A DNA stretch of 64,000 bases from Strigamia acuminata (taxonomy: Eukaryota > Arthropoda > Chilopoda > Geophilomorpha > Linotaeniidae), in the NCBI GenBank assembly GCA_949358305.1, contig OX442314.1, positions 44,276,581 to 44,340,580 on the forward strand, in the 5' to 3' direction. Positions within the stretch are counted from its first letter, which is position 1. Every line of letters begins with the position of its first letter. Shown here one piece after another: positions 41,493 to 50,339 of this stretch. Both the position numbers and the translations under genes were made by a program. A model generated the notes under the pieces. The model was not told the DNA's origin. It saw nothing but the letters and a program-made list of their open reading frames with translations, and ran no database searches.

Positions 41493-41606
41493 ATATTAGT
41501 GTGGCACACAAAAACCGTGAGCAATAAATTGCCTGCGCGAATGAAGAGCGAAGATTTGGAGAAATACTCGAAGACTAACATACTTAAAATTAACTTGTGG
41601 CTTTAA
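41493..41606 (+). CDS. Beta-1,3-glucuronosyltransferase copy 2, exon 4 (last)
   Basis: Acceptor TTTCAACAG|ATA, 37 codons and TAA. Begins ILVWHTKTVS, with the UDP-contacting His present. All four exons match copy 1 in length to within two codons; only the stop in exon 1 marks this copy as broken. Confidence 0.83.
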   Translation: MLVWHTKTVSNKLPARMKSEDLEKYSKTNILKINLWL

Positions 41607-41735
41607 CTTTAAAAAAAAATATATTCTTGTTAAGTTTTCAGAAAATATTTTGTCTCACAATAATCCATTTTCCATTCCAATAAAAAGTGGTAAACTCCGA
41701 ACGAATGAATTTGAACACATTTCGTCGAGTGTGCT

Positions 41736-42143
41736 ATACTCTGGCTCACTATAAGTTGGGCCTATTTTCCATTGGCTGAACCTTTTCACTTGTGTAGTGA
41801 TACCAAAGAATAGATCAAAACACTGGCTGACATTTTGATTGCTTTCCAGGCAAAACAACCAATAAAAAAATTAGAAAATTGTTTGTTTTCTGACAAAGCA
41901 AGCAATAAACTCAATAAACATGAATATTGAAATAAAAACAGCATGAATCTATATTTTATGAATTGAAAAAAACATTCTCTTATAAAATACAAACATCATT
42001 ACATCATTTCAATCATTAAAATAATCAAAAAAAATAAAAACAAAACTGAACTACTTTTCCTGGTGGTAGCACACAGTCAACAGTTAGGAGTAATGAGGCT
42101 CGGCCAATGGAAAATAGGCCCAACTTATAGTGAGCCAGAGTAT
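41736..42143. mobile_element. MITE with TACTCTGGCTCACTATAAG termini
   Basis: Inverted ends of about 45 bp (TACTCTGGCTCACTATAAGT / ACTTATAGTGAGCCAGAGTA), TA flanks. Ends and internal GTGTAGTGAT and TTAGGAGTAATG motifs are shared with the element at 50636-50857. Confidence 0.85.
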
Positions 42144-42293
42144 AACAGCAAAACAACATCGGTGATTTAATTATCTCAACGCAACGACTTTTGGAATTTT
42201 AGATAAATTTACTGATAAAATAAATGATAAATTCTGTTTATTCTCACAATATCAATATAAACAATTCAAAATTCCTACATAATTTTTTCACAC

Positions 42294-42299
42294 TTTATT
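42294..42299 (-). terminator. Poly(A) signal AATAAA for the NlpC/P60-like gene
   Basis: AATAAA on the minus strand 64 bp past the stop codon of the gene at 42363. Confidence 0.6.
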
Positions 42300-42362
42300 T
42301 TATAAATTCATTAAATTTCCCAAAATAACAATTTCCAATAGTATTAAATCGACGCATAAACC

Positions 42363-43064
42363 TCATTTGTTACATTTTGCACGAGAATTGCTCGATCCCG
42401 TGCAGCCTTTTTTGCAAACCCCATAATGTATCGACGGCGCCGCATTTTTCTTATTACAACCGTAAATATTATTCTTCACACAACCACTTCCGCACAGTTC
42501 GTGACCGCAAAACTCGCCAAGAGCGTTTCCTTTGCAACACGAACACCCACTTCCGGTCCCTGTGCTGGTACCACCACCACCACCACCACCCCCGCACGTA
42601 ATACTCTTGTAACGGTACGGGACGTACCCACTTTGGCCGAAATAAGGGTAAGTGATGACTCGATGAACCGTTTTGGGCGGAGTCTGCTCGTAGGCGTAGT
42701 AAGACGTTTGTTGCTTGTTCGCCCACTTCTCGAAAATCACCACGTGACCGAACTTTCCGGCCGTTCGTGGACCACCTTTCATGATGATGTCGCCTCGGCG
42801 TAAATCACTCTTCGATATCTTGCGAGCCACGGTCGGCAGAGTGACGGTGGACAAGCTGGACGACAATTTCCACGCCATCGAAACGTATCCGCTGCAGTCG
42901 GTGCGATAGCGGCCGCCACCCGGAGCCGAAGCGGTCGCGGACATGGAGTAGCGAATGCCGCGGCCGACCCAGTTGTTGGCGCGGGTGGTGACTTCGTTGC
43001 AGTCGATTGCCGAAGTTTCTTGAATTAGAAAATACGCAAACTGGATGATTGCGAGGTATTTCAT
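42363..43064 (-). CDS. Secreted NlpC/P60-like peptidase with Cys-rich tail, intronless
   Basis: 233 aa. A signal peptide (KYLAIIQFAYFLIQETSA) is followed by an NlpC/P60-type fold: TDCSGYVSMAW with the likely nucleophile Cys57, DLRRGDIIM, and FGHVVIFEKW with the likely His107, then YYAYEQ. A glycine run (about residues 158-165) links to a tail with 12 or so Cys. NlpC/P60 enzymes cut D-Glu-diaminopimelate bonds of bacterial wall peptides; related secreted forms occur in bacteria and fungi. The gene has no intron and is clearly GC-richer than its flanks, but has a TATA box and poly(A) signal of eukaryotic form. Substrate not established. Confidence 0.82.
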   Translation of the reverse strand: MKYLAIIQFAYFLIQETSAIDCNEVTTRANNWVGRGIRYSMSATASAPGGGRYRTDCSGYVSMAWKLSSSLSTVTLPTVARKISKSDLRRGDIIMKGGPRTAGKFGHVVIFEKWANKQQTSYYAYEQTPPKTVHRVITYPYFGQSGYVPYRYKSITCGGGGGGGGTSTGTGSGCSCCKGNALGEFCGHELCGSGCVKNNIYGCNKKNAAPSIHYGVCKKGCTGSSNSRAKCNK

Positions 43065-43120
43065 CTTTGTCGAGTGTGTAGATTGCTGTCAGAATGTGTT
43101 ATCAGCAGGTTTTGAGTGTT

Positions 43121-43126
43121 TTTATA
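43121..43126 (-). promoter_or_regulatory. TATA box of the NlpC/P60-like gene
   Basis: CTATAAAAAC on the minus strand, about 60 bp before the ATG, leaving room for a short leader. Confidence 0.6.
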
Positions 43127-43139
43127 GTTGCGGCGGAGC

Positions 43140-44200
43140 TGGCGACTGAGATATTTATGATAAGTGGTTCACAGAAGATACGAAATGTAATAATTTACTA
43201 AGAAATGAGTCACGGGGATTTTTTTTTATCACGAGTTTGTAAAATCCAGCTAAGCTCACATCCGATTGTTCGATGTACTGTATATTTTGCGAGTTTTCGT
43301 GAGTTACTGTATGAAGAAATAACATCCGCCACCATTTCATATTCAAATTGATTTTAATATTTTATCAAAATTATTTTGGCACGATTTCAAGAATCAATTT
43401 TTTAAATGCAGTATTATGTTTATCTTGTGTAGAGAACTAAAAGTGAAAAGGTTTCATGAATGCTTATTTAACTGCAAACTTTTTAGAAATTTTCCAAAAA
43501 GTAAACATGTTGACTTTATAATCTGTATCCATGCAAACAAATCTTATTTCATAGTAAATCAACATTGGAAATTGACATTGCTCCGAGGTGTAGGATAAGC
43601 TTAGAGAGCAAATAATGCTTTATGTAAACGTTTGCTGAATTCATGCATTCGAGCAAATCTTATTTCAACAAACTAAACTGCAAACATATTTGAAAGTTGA
43701 CATAAATTTGTAACATACATCCGCATTCATTATTGGTAAATACGGCATTAGAAATGTAAATAAATCGTATAAGTTGAAAAGAGAACTGTAAAGATTCAAT
43801 ATTGCAGTAAGTCACACGACTGCTTGCGAGCAAGTGCAACCTTTGTAAGTAATATAAAACATTAGCTTTTAATCTTATATGGTATAAATTTAAAGAAGTT
43901 TTGATTTTAATTTTTCAATCTTGGTATTGATACGGTAAAGTCTTGCTGAGCTTTTGGCGTTATGCCAATAAAAGATACAGTGCAAGCAAATCCTAAAAAC
44001 TTGAGCGGGAATCTCCAGATGTTTTCCAAATCTTTTTTCTTGTGGAAATCTGTGATTTGTTGTTGGCCAAGTTTCGTTCTTCTTCTTTTTCTATTATTAA
44101 GATTAAACAATGCGCTTGATCCTGATTGGTCAAGTGCCTTCACATCAATCAGACGTTACAAGTGTGCAGGTGAAATGATTCACCTGGCGGTACAAAGGTG
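43140..44200. other. Intergenic stretch without a recognised gene
   Basis: AT-rich. The short frames show no domain, and several contain repeated LFRNF/IILF-type low-complexity text. The phrase CATGAATGCTTATTT / ATTCATGCATTCG suggests old repeats, unclassified. Confidence 0.4.
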
Positions 44201-44204
44201 ATGC

Positions 44205-44362
44205 GTACAGGGCGCGACATAGCAAAGCGCGACATTGAGATTCGCGCCTAGCAATCGGCATTACATTGTTTGTAATTGCTGAACGCGACATGCTATGTTT
44301 ACGGTTGTCTGGAATAGCATCCCAAGGCGCGATGTCGCGCTCTGCTAGGTCGTGCCCAGTAC
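44205..44362. mobile_element. Small palindromic MITE with CAGGGCGCGACATAGCA termini
   Basis: Inverted ends with TA flanks; GCGCGACAT occurs four times or more in both orientations. The whole element can fold into one hairpin. Confidence 0.78.
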
Positions 44363-44381
44363 AACAGCCCGGTACAAACAC

Positions 44382-44720
44382 TCAAATCCAACACTTCCCC
44401 TGAATGTTTGTTTTCTTACATTTAAATATTACACATTTCCGTAACAAATTGAAAATTGAAAATTTCTTCTTTGATATTTCGTTGTTCAAATATGCCGTGA
44501 CAACATCTAGTTGATGAACTGTCAATCCTAATTCGGCTGCGGTCGCCATGATCATTCGGATTGATCCAGCTTGTTTGACAGGTGCAAACATTTCAAAATA
44601 GTCGATACCTGGCTGTTGCGCATACCCCTTAGCGACTAGTCAGGCTTTCCTGTGCGTGATCGATCCATCCACCTTGAATTTCAATTGCAAGACCCATCGG
44701 CATACGATTGTTTTTCCCCC
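44382..44720 (-). pseudogene. Copia reverse transcriptase relic
   Basis: Minus strand reads RWVLQLKFKVDGSITHRKA, a stop, then LVAKGYAQQPGIDYF, MFAPVKQAGSIRMIMATAAE and HQLDVVTAYLNNE: the start of a Copia RT with one stop and no catalytic YVDD part. A remnant of the CCGTACTGCC MITE abuts it at 44740-44777. It diverges from the Copia copy at 28-1806, so it is another family. Confidence 0.88.
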
Positions 44721-45326
44721 AATCGGGTCGGAAAAATTAATAAACGCCCCAGCGTTTATTCGAAGCAGTACGGTATAGGTTATTAATACACAGTTTGCAG
44801 CAGGTACTTTTCCCTTATAAAAACCTCCGGTATAGTTATAAGCATAGTGGTAAAGTGATAATTCTAATGGAGGTAACACTAAAACAAAAAATAGCGTAGC
44901 CATTCCGGTAGTTTTCCACTATTTACGTCACTAACAAAAATTTGAGATTCCTGACGACCTCATTCATTGCTATTTTAATCTTTTCACTTTTTTTTAGCAG
45001 TTTTCGAAAATTTTGGGCCTCCAATTGTGCACCCGCGCGGTATCGGCAAAAAGCATTTTCCCGCGCACAATTAGACGCCCGCGGACAATTCGAAGATATA
45101 CGGTAGAAGAAATAAGTTCACCCGCAACCTAATTTTTTGAACTTTCTTGTTACACTAACTTGTAAATATAGTGTAAAAGTATAAGGGAAACGTGCCTGCC
45201 GCAAACTCTGTATTATCTGTTTTACTTTAAACTCTCAGACACATAAATTATTCCTTGGCTGGAGACTAAACAAACCTTTGTTTCTTTACCACACAGCCGC
45301 AAAAAATTTCAAAAGACAATATACTC

Positions 45327-45791
45327 ATGGAAGGACACAAATCAAACCAACCATTTACACGGATTAAACAACTTAGAAAACGAAAAATGGAATACCTGGT
45401 TGGCACTGTCTTGACAGAACAATTAGGAATACCAACATTCATCAAATCTCTAAGAAATATTTCAAAAAAGAAAAGACTGATCTCTTTTCTGCTGGCAACA
45501 CTACTGATTATGAATTTGGCAGTGTGTGCTTACCAAACTACAGATCGAATATTGCATTTCTTGGACACACCAACATCGTTTGATACACACATAATTGAAA
45601 TGACATATGGTTCTTTGCCATATGTTTATATTTTACCAGACACAACACAAGAATTTCAAAATTTTCAGAAGAGCGTCCAATTTTGTCAAGGGTTAGTGGA
45701 GCTAACTAACAAGCGAAATAAATACCCAATAACTGATATTCTATCATATATGAGTACAACTAGTTACATAACCGAAGCTTACTTCCTAATG
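45327..45791 (+). CDS. Fused DEG/ENaC channel, exon 1 (unit 1: N-terminus, TM1)
   Basis: 155 codons, donor ATG|GTAAAC, phase 0. A basic cytoplasmic N-terminus is followed by membrane segment 1 (LISFLLATLLIMNLAVCAYQ) and the start of an extracellular domain. The fold and position match insect pickpocket-type sodium channels (DEG/ENaC superfamily). The start Met at 45327 is the first in the frame; Met 45387 is an alternative. See the exon at 47406 for the fusion. Confidence 0.8.
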
Positions 45792-45844
45792 GTAAACCAT
45801 CACCTATTTTTTGTTTTACTAAATACATAAGAAAATTTTTGCAG

Positions 45845-45917
45845 GGAAAAACGAGCATTAATCTTACTGTTAAAAATTACGACAATCCTGTACAGCCAAC
45901 TGCTCAAGTTTCAAGTC
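45845..45917 (+). CDS. Fused DEG/ENaC channel, exon 2
   Basis: Acceptor TTTTGCAG|GGA, donor AGTC|GTAAGT, 24 codons plus one base (GKTSINLTVKNYDNPVQP...). Phase agrees with exons 1 and 3. Confidence 0.6.
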
Positions 45918-45982
45918 GTAAGTCATAAAACTAATAGAAGTACCGTAACTACAAAGTTTTCTTTCAAAATTAAAACTTTTAG

Positions 45983-46062
45983 CATTGCGCCTTCAATATG
46001 GAAATCCTAATTGCAAGATAATTATCAAGCTAAAATTTCCTGAATATTGCCAAAAATTTTCA
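45983..46062 (+). CDS. Fused DEG/ENaC channel, exon 3 (3' end uncertain)
   Basis: Acceptor AACTTTTAG|CA joins exon 2 in phase 1; LRLQYGNPNCKIIIKLKFPE YCQKFS. Two donors are possible, GTTAAG at 46063 and GTTGAA at 46068. The second joins in phase to a candidate exon at 46133 (PHINFCDDSYECVHVS). The extracellular domain of unit 1 is least certain here. Confidence 0.45.
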
Positions 46063-46417
46063 GTTAAGTTGAAATTTAATGCTAAAAAATTCTCTACAAT
46101 ATAGAAGTTTATTGATTTATCATAATCTTCAGGCCTCATATAAATTTCTGTGATGATTCTTATGAATGTGTTCATGTTTCATGATAAAATATTAGTCCAA
46201 AATTTCCAAGTCCACTCTTGCACCATTCAGCTCTATCTTACCTATTGGTCCCCTGGTCTAACTTACTCCGAGTGATAACTTCCAATGGCGAAAGGGTGTT
46301 TGCACTCAGCAAACCAGTGGGAAGTGTGCCATGCCAATTAATCAGTCACATAATGAAATCAATATTCCCAGCCAGTAGTGGTATTAATTAAGAAATTAAT
46401 TGTTCTTTAATTTGAAG

Positions 46418-46558
46418 ATGCTTATCGATCCATCACCCGTGAAATATCACACGCCTCCTAGAACAGCAAAAGTAACGCCTCTAACAACAGAGTACTACCA
46501 TAGAAGAAACGAGAAAATTTCACCCCTTAAAACTCGTGTTACATCTACTATACAGAAA
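46418..46558 (+). CDS. Fused DEG/ENaC channel, exon for the unit 1 palm/finger region
   Basis: Acceptor AATTTGAAG|ATG, donor AAA|GTAAGA, exactly 47 codons. VKYHTPPRTAKVTPLTTEYY ... KISPLKTR fits the DEG/ENaC stretch in which a V-x-P-x-x-T strand precedes the first conserved Cys after L-x-P-x-x-R. The next exon is 636 bp away, across a MITE. Confidence 0.65.
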
Positions 46559-46605
46559 GTAAGAAATAAGAAAATTTATGCTATCAGAAGAAAGAATTAT
46601 AATTA

Positions 46606-47110
46606 GGTGCGTTCAATCTGCTAGAAGAAAGTCACTTAACTGACTTAACTGCCTTTCAGAGGGCGGAAGTGACAATAATTACGTCACATTTTGAACAAGT
46701 AAAGTCACTTAAGTGATTTTCAGGAAAGTAACTGGAAAGTTCCTTTTCCACCTTAAAAAAGTCACTTTATGTGCGTGCGCATGCGCATTGCACATTAAAC
46801 GAAGCTACAGTGGCAGCCATTTTGTTCTCGATGAACACGGTAAATTCACACGTGTGACACACGGTAAATTCACGTGTGGCACACGGTAAATTCACGTGTG
46901 GCACACGGTAAATTCACACGTGTGGCACACGGTAAATTCACACGTGTGGCACACGGTAATTTCACACGTGTGGCACACGGTAAATTCACGTGTGGTACAC
47001 GGTAAATGGAAATGGAAGTCTGGTGGTAAGTAAATGTATTCAATGGAAAGTGACTTTGAGCAAAGGAAGTAAAGTGAAAGTCACCTCTTCTAACACAGAT
47101 TGAACGCACC
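46606..47110. mobile_element. MITE with GGTGCGTTCAATCTG termini and a tandem repeat inside
   Basis: Perfect 15-bp inverted ends GGTGCGTTCAATCTG / CAGATTGAACGCACC, TA flanks. Between 46834 and 47006 there are eight units of about 22 bp containing CACGTGTGGCACACGGTAAA. The subterminal AAAGTCACTT motif occurs in both halves. Family of 5074-5615. Confidence 0.9.
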
Positions 47111-47193
47111 TAGTGTTACTTTAATACCTATAGTACCTTTAAGTTTAAATTATACAAAAAATTCATTATTGACAATCTGGACTTACATTTCAG

Positions 47194-47282
47194 TACCACT
47201 TCATAAACACTAAGAGTACTCCTTGTGACAATAACCTGCACAATTGCTTGCTTTCGTGCCTGATAAAACAGATTACTTGCAG
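47194..47282 (+). CDS. Fused DEG/ENaC channel, exon for the unit 1 Cys-rich region
   Basis: Acceptor CATTTCAG|TAC, donor TTGCAG|GTATCT, phase 2 out. TPCDNNLHNCLLSCLIKQITC gives the C-x7-C-x3-C-x7-C pattern of DEG/ENaC extracellular loops. Confidence 0.75.
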
Positions 47283-47405
47283 GTATCTGGTTATTCCTAA
47301 AAGGATTATATCTGATTGTTTATTTATTCATTTAAAATGTCTCATCTATACAAACAACATTTACATTGAGTGACTGAATGCCACATAATTTAACTTATAT
47401 TTCAG

Positions 47406-48195
47406 ATACCCATTTTATAACGCAAGAGACTTACCAACTTGCAATAACACATACTTAATCGACCAATTTCACATGTGGAGAAATTTCCTTTCCGATGATG
47501 GTGTGATGAAACGTTGCAAATGTCTCGCGTTATGTGACGTGACAATACAAAGCAACGTGTATGATGAAATACAAGATTCTGAGAGTATCATCGAGATTTT
47601 GATTGCCAATAAGTACGTGCGGAAAATTCAAGAAAGCTTTTCTTACCAGATAATCGCCTTATTTTGCGACATTGGTGGAAACATTGGACTGTATTTTGGA
47701 ATGTCATGTTTAACAATTGTTGAAATTTTTGTTCACTGCTCCAAATCGTCTTTGTTTAAGTTCGGAAAACCGCTAAAAACAAGTACAAAATTGAAACAAA
47801 AAATTCAGACACAGCTAGATAAAAGACAAAGAATTCAAAAACAATCATTTGGTAATAACAAACTGAAAAACATAATATTACTATTTCTGGTGGCTATGTC
47901 CGTTTGCAATGTTTACATTTCAATTACTGCTTACTTTGATTATCCACTTGCCAAAACTGTTATTTTGGTTCGAGACGACATCATTCATTTTCCACTCATT
48001 GTGGACTGTCGAGAGAGTAAAAAAATATTACAAGCCAAGAAAGATTTAGCTAAAGAACTGGAAGCTGATTGTCCTAATTACGGACTCCATGATTTGCTGC
48101 ACCCATTATCTCAATTCACAAATAATTCAGTGCAATTATGGAATGACTCTTCAAATTTTAAAGACCATGCTGCTTGGTCAAATAACTTGCAAAAT
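47406..48195 (+). CDS. Fused DEG/ENaC channel, fusion exon: unit 1 TM2, linker, unit 2 TM1
   Basis: Acceptor TATATTTCAG|A, donor AAT|GTAAGC, 263 codons. It starts R-Y-P-F-Y-N-A-R-D-L-P-T-C, then CKCLALCDVTIQ, and the unit 1 pore-lining segment ALFCDIGGNIGLYFGMSCLT with the G-x-S filter. A basic cytoplasmic linker of about 55 residues has no Met. It continues without a stop into a second membrane segment (IILLFLVAMSVCNVYISITA) and the extracellular start of unit 2. Because unit 2 has no start codon of its own before its first membrane segment, it can be made only as part of the fusion, unless an unseen exon is used. Confidence 0.85.
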
Positions 48196-48249
48196 GTAAG
48201 CAAATTACAATTTAATTCTAAAGGTATTTACAAACATCTATTTTTGTAG

Positions 48250-48346
48250 TCCGATAAACTGCATAATGCAACAACGCATGACATGGAATTTGCCCACGTA
48301 TCAACTTTGTCAACAGTGTTTGGAATGTGTACTGTATTCAAGAAAG
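48250..48346 (+). CDS. Fused DEG/ENaC channel, unit 2 exon with FGMCTVF motif
   Basis: Acceptor TTTTTGTAG|TCC, donor AAAG|GTACCA. VSTLSTVFGMCTVFKK corresponds to the conserved G-x-C-Y-T-F-N motif of DEG/ENaC proteins. Phase 0 in, 1 out. Confidence 0.78.
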
Positions 48347-48415
48347 GTACCAAGAACTAATCCAACATATCCAAACCTACATATATTCTTTTTCTAGTAT
48401 GTTTAAATATTTCAG

Positions 48416-48618
48416 TTGATATGCCATATTTTCCAAAGAAAAATCTTTTATTAATACGCTGTGCTTTTTCGGTCCTTTACACTTGCAATCTAAATCAAGC
48501 TGTGAGATATTTTATAGATATACATTTCTGTCATTTGTTTATTGATTTGATTTATTCCAGTACTTCATTTTGCCACAAAACAGATTTTTCCATCCTCAAC
48601 ATATTTTTTTTGTACATC
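48416..48618 (+). CDS. Fused DEG/ENaC channel, unit 2 exon (internal structure uncertain)
   Basis: Acceptor ATATTTCAG|TT, donor ATC|GTAAGA; phase 1 in, 0 out; open throughout. The middle (about 48505-48560) is poor as protein, and an acceptor at TTATTCCAG|TA near 48562 suggests an extra intron may lie inside. Confidence 0.5.
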
Positions 48619-48713
48619 GTAAGAGTTTCCTTCAAATTGATATATCTCGTCAAACCGTAATACGTATCTCTATTTATAAAGGAACTCTTATATGCACATT
48701 TAATTATTTTTAG

Positions 48714-48823
48714 ATTGTACGAATTAACACTCCAAATAGTCAGTGTCAAACAAATGATCAAGTCACAGAATGTGAACTAAAATGTTATGAAACAAAATTT
48801 CAGCAGCGTACATTCAATTGCAA
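48714..48823 (+). CDS. Fused DEG/ENaC channel, unit 2 Cys-rich exon
   Basis: Acceptor ATTTTTAG|ATT, donor GCAA|GTATGT. RINTPNSQCQTNDQVTECEL KCYETKFQQRTFNCK repeats the pattern of the unit 1 exon at 47194, with the same phases (0 in, 2 out). Confidence 0.78.
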
Positions 48824-48880
48824 GTATGTATAATCTTTGTGTATAACGTTGAAACTTTCAGTACATTAATGTCTGTCTAG

Positions 48881-49217
48881 ATTACCATTTATGAAAACGA
48901 GCAGATTACCTCTGTGCACGACTCAAACAATGGCTAAATTGACTCACAAAATATATTTGGAAGCTCAATTCAAGACAAATCCTCAGAAGGACTGTTCTTG
49001 TGCAGTACGTTGTAGTGAAACAATATTCTTACCTTTAGTGGTAACAGATGTGGAAAAAAAACACCCCCAAGTTACATTCACTATTGAAAACAACGTCCGA
49101 GAAGTAATTGCAGAAGAGAGGTTTATTTCCATTATCAAATTACTGTGTCAAATTGGTGGGATTATTGGTATTTTCACTGGTCTCTCAATTTTTGCTGTTG
49201 TCGAATATTTCGTTTGA
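48881..49217 (+). CDS. Fused DEG/ENaC channel, last exon (unit 2 TM2)
   Basis: Acceptor CTGTCTAG|A, 112 codons and stop. LPFMKTSRLPLCTTQTMAK parallels the start of the fusion exon. DCSCAVRCSETIFLP is the C-x-C-x3-C motif, and IIKLLCQIGGIIGIFTGLSI is the pore-lining segment with G-L-S. It ends with VVEYFV, almost no cytoplasmic tail. Confidence 0.83.
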
Positions 49218-50335
49218 TTGTTTAATGTTCATGAATATATAGAAACAGACACTGACCACATTGTTTCTACTCAAGACCAAATCAATTACTAAATATTTTA
49301 TTCTCAACTTTTCAACGAAAACAAAGGCATACAAGCAGATCTAAATACATAATTGTGTCCCTTCACTAAACGATTCCACAATCATCACTTAACAGCTTAG
49401 TGTCACTATTGGTATACCACATGATTCATACTTTGCTTATCACATAGCTAAGACAAACAGTAATAATAAGAATAATAATTAAGAAAACTAATATTTTCAG
49501 ATTTCACAATTGTAAAATATATAAACACCAATAGAAAAAATCTTTTATTCTCTACTTCACAAATGAACACATGTAAACTTGTCTAATTAAAATCTTAAAG
49601 CACTGCTACGTGCAGTTTTGTAAAAGCACATATCTGGCACAGAAGCTTGATTCATAAAAAAAGTCTTGATGTTAATGTCAATTTTTTTTATCAACTTTTA
49701 GTTTAACAGAGCCATGCTGAAACGATTTTGCAGAAGAATTTTGCTCCTGTAAAAATCTCAAACGAATAAAAATAGATTTTCCTGTCTATAACTAATACTT
49801 TGTCGATCATCCTATAAAAACCTGGAAGTTTTGATTGTGCATATTAGATTTATTATAAGTGTTAAATGTGTTCCATATAATTAATTGATGCATCATGATA
49901 TCGAATATCTGATCAAGTCTAATATTAGAATCGTTAATCTTGTCTGTCATTCCATTGGGAATTGAACTTCTAAATATGTACAAAGTAGACTATGTATCTT
50001 TTGTGTACTTAAAGACCCCAGTGATTAGTTTTAGCAATCTTAATAAAGTTTTCTCACCAATTATTAATTGGTAAATTATTATTTTCAACGATGCTTTCGA
50101 GACTTCGAAATAAATCTGGTCACGATTGTGACACACACAAATAAACAATTCGAATTTTAAAAATAACTGACTTGGTTTAATCGGTGAAATTTTAAGAGGT
50201 AAAAACGCGTGGCAACCACTGCGATGGATCGCCAGAACGGGATTGACAAGAAATAACACTCAATAAAACACACTTTTAAATATAAAACCAATTGGATTTT
50301 ACACTGCCGGGGCAAAAAGTAAGATTCGCGACAAC
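49218..50335. other. Intergenic stretch without a recognised gene
   Basis: AT-rich, with poly(A)-like AATAAA motifs near 49740 and 50040. No domain found in the short frames. Confidence 0.4.
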
Positions 50336-50339
50336 AAAT

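Noticed and set aside
42377-42803. Plus-strand frames of 74-125 aa with HHHHHH
   Set aside because: Antisense to the glycine run of the NlpC/P60-like gene.
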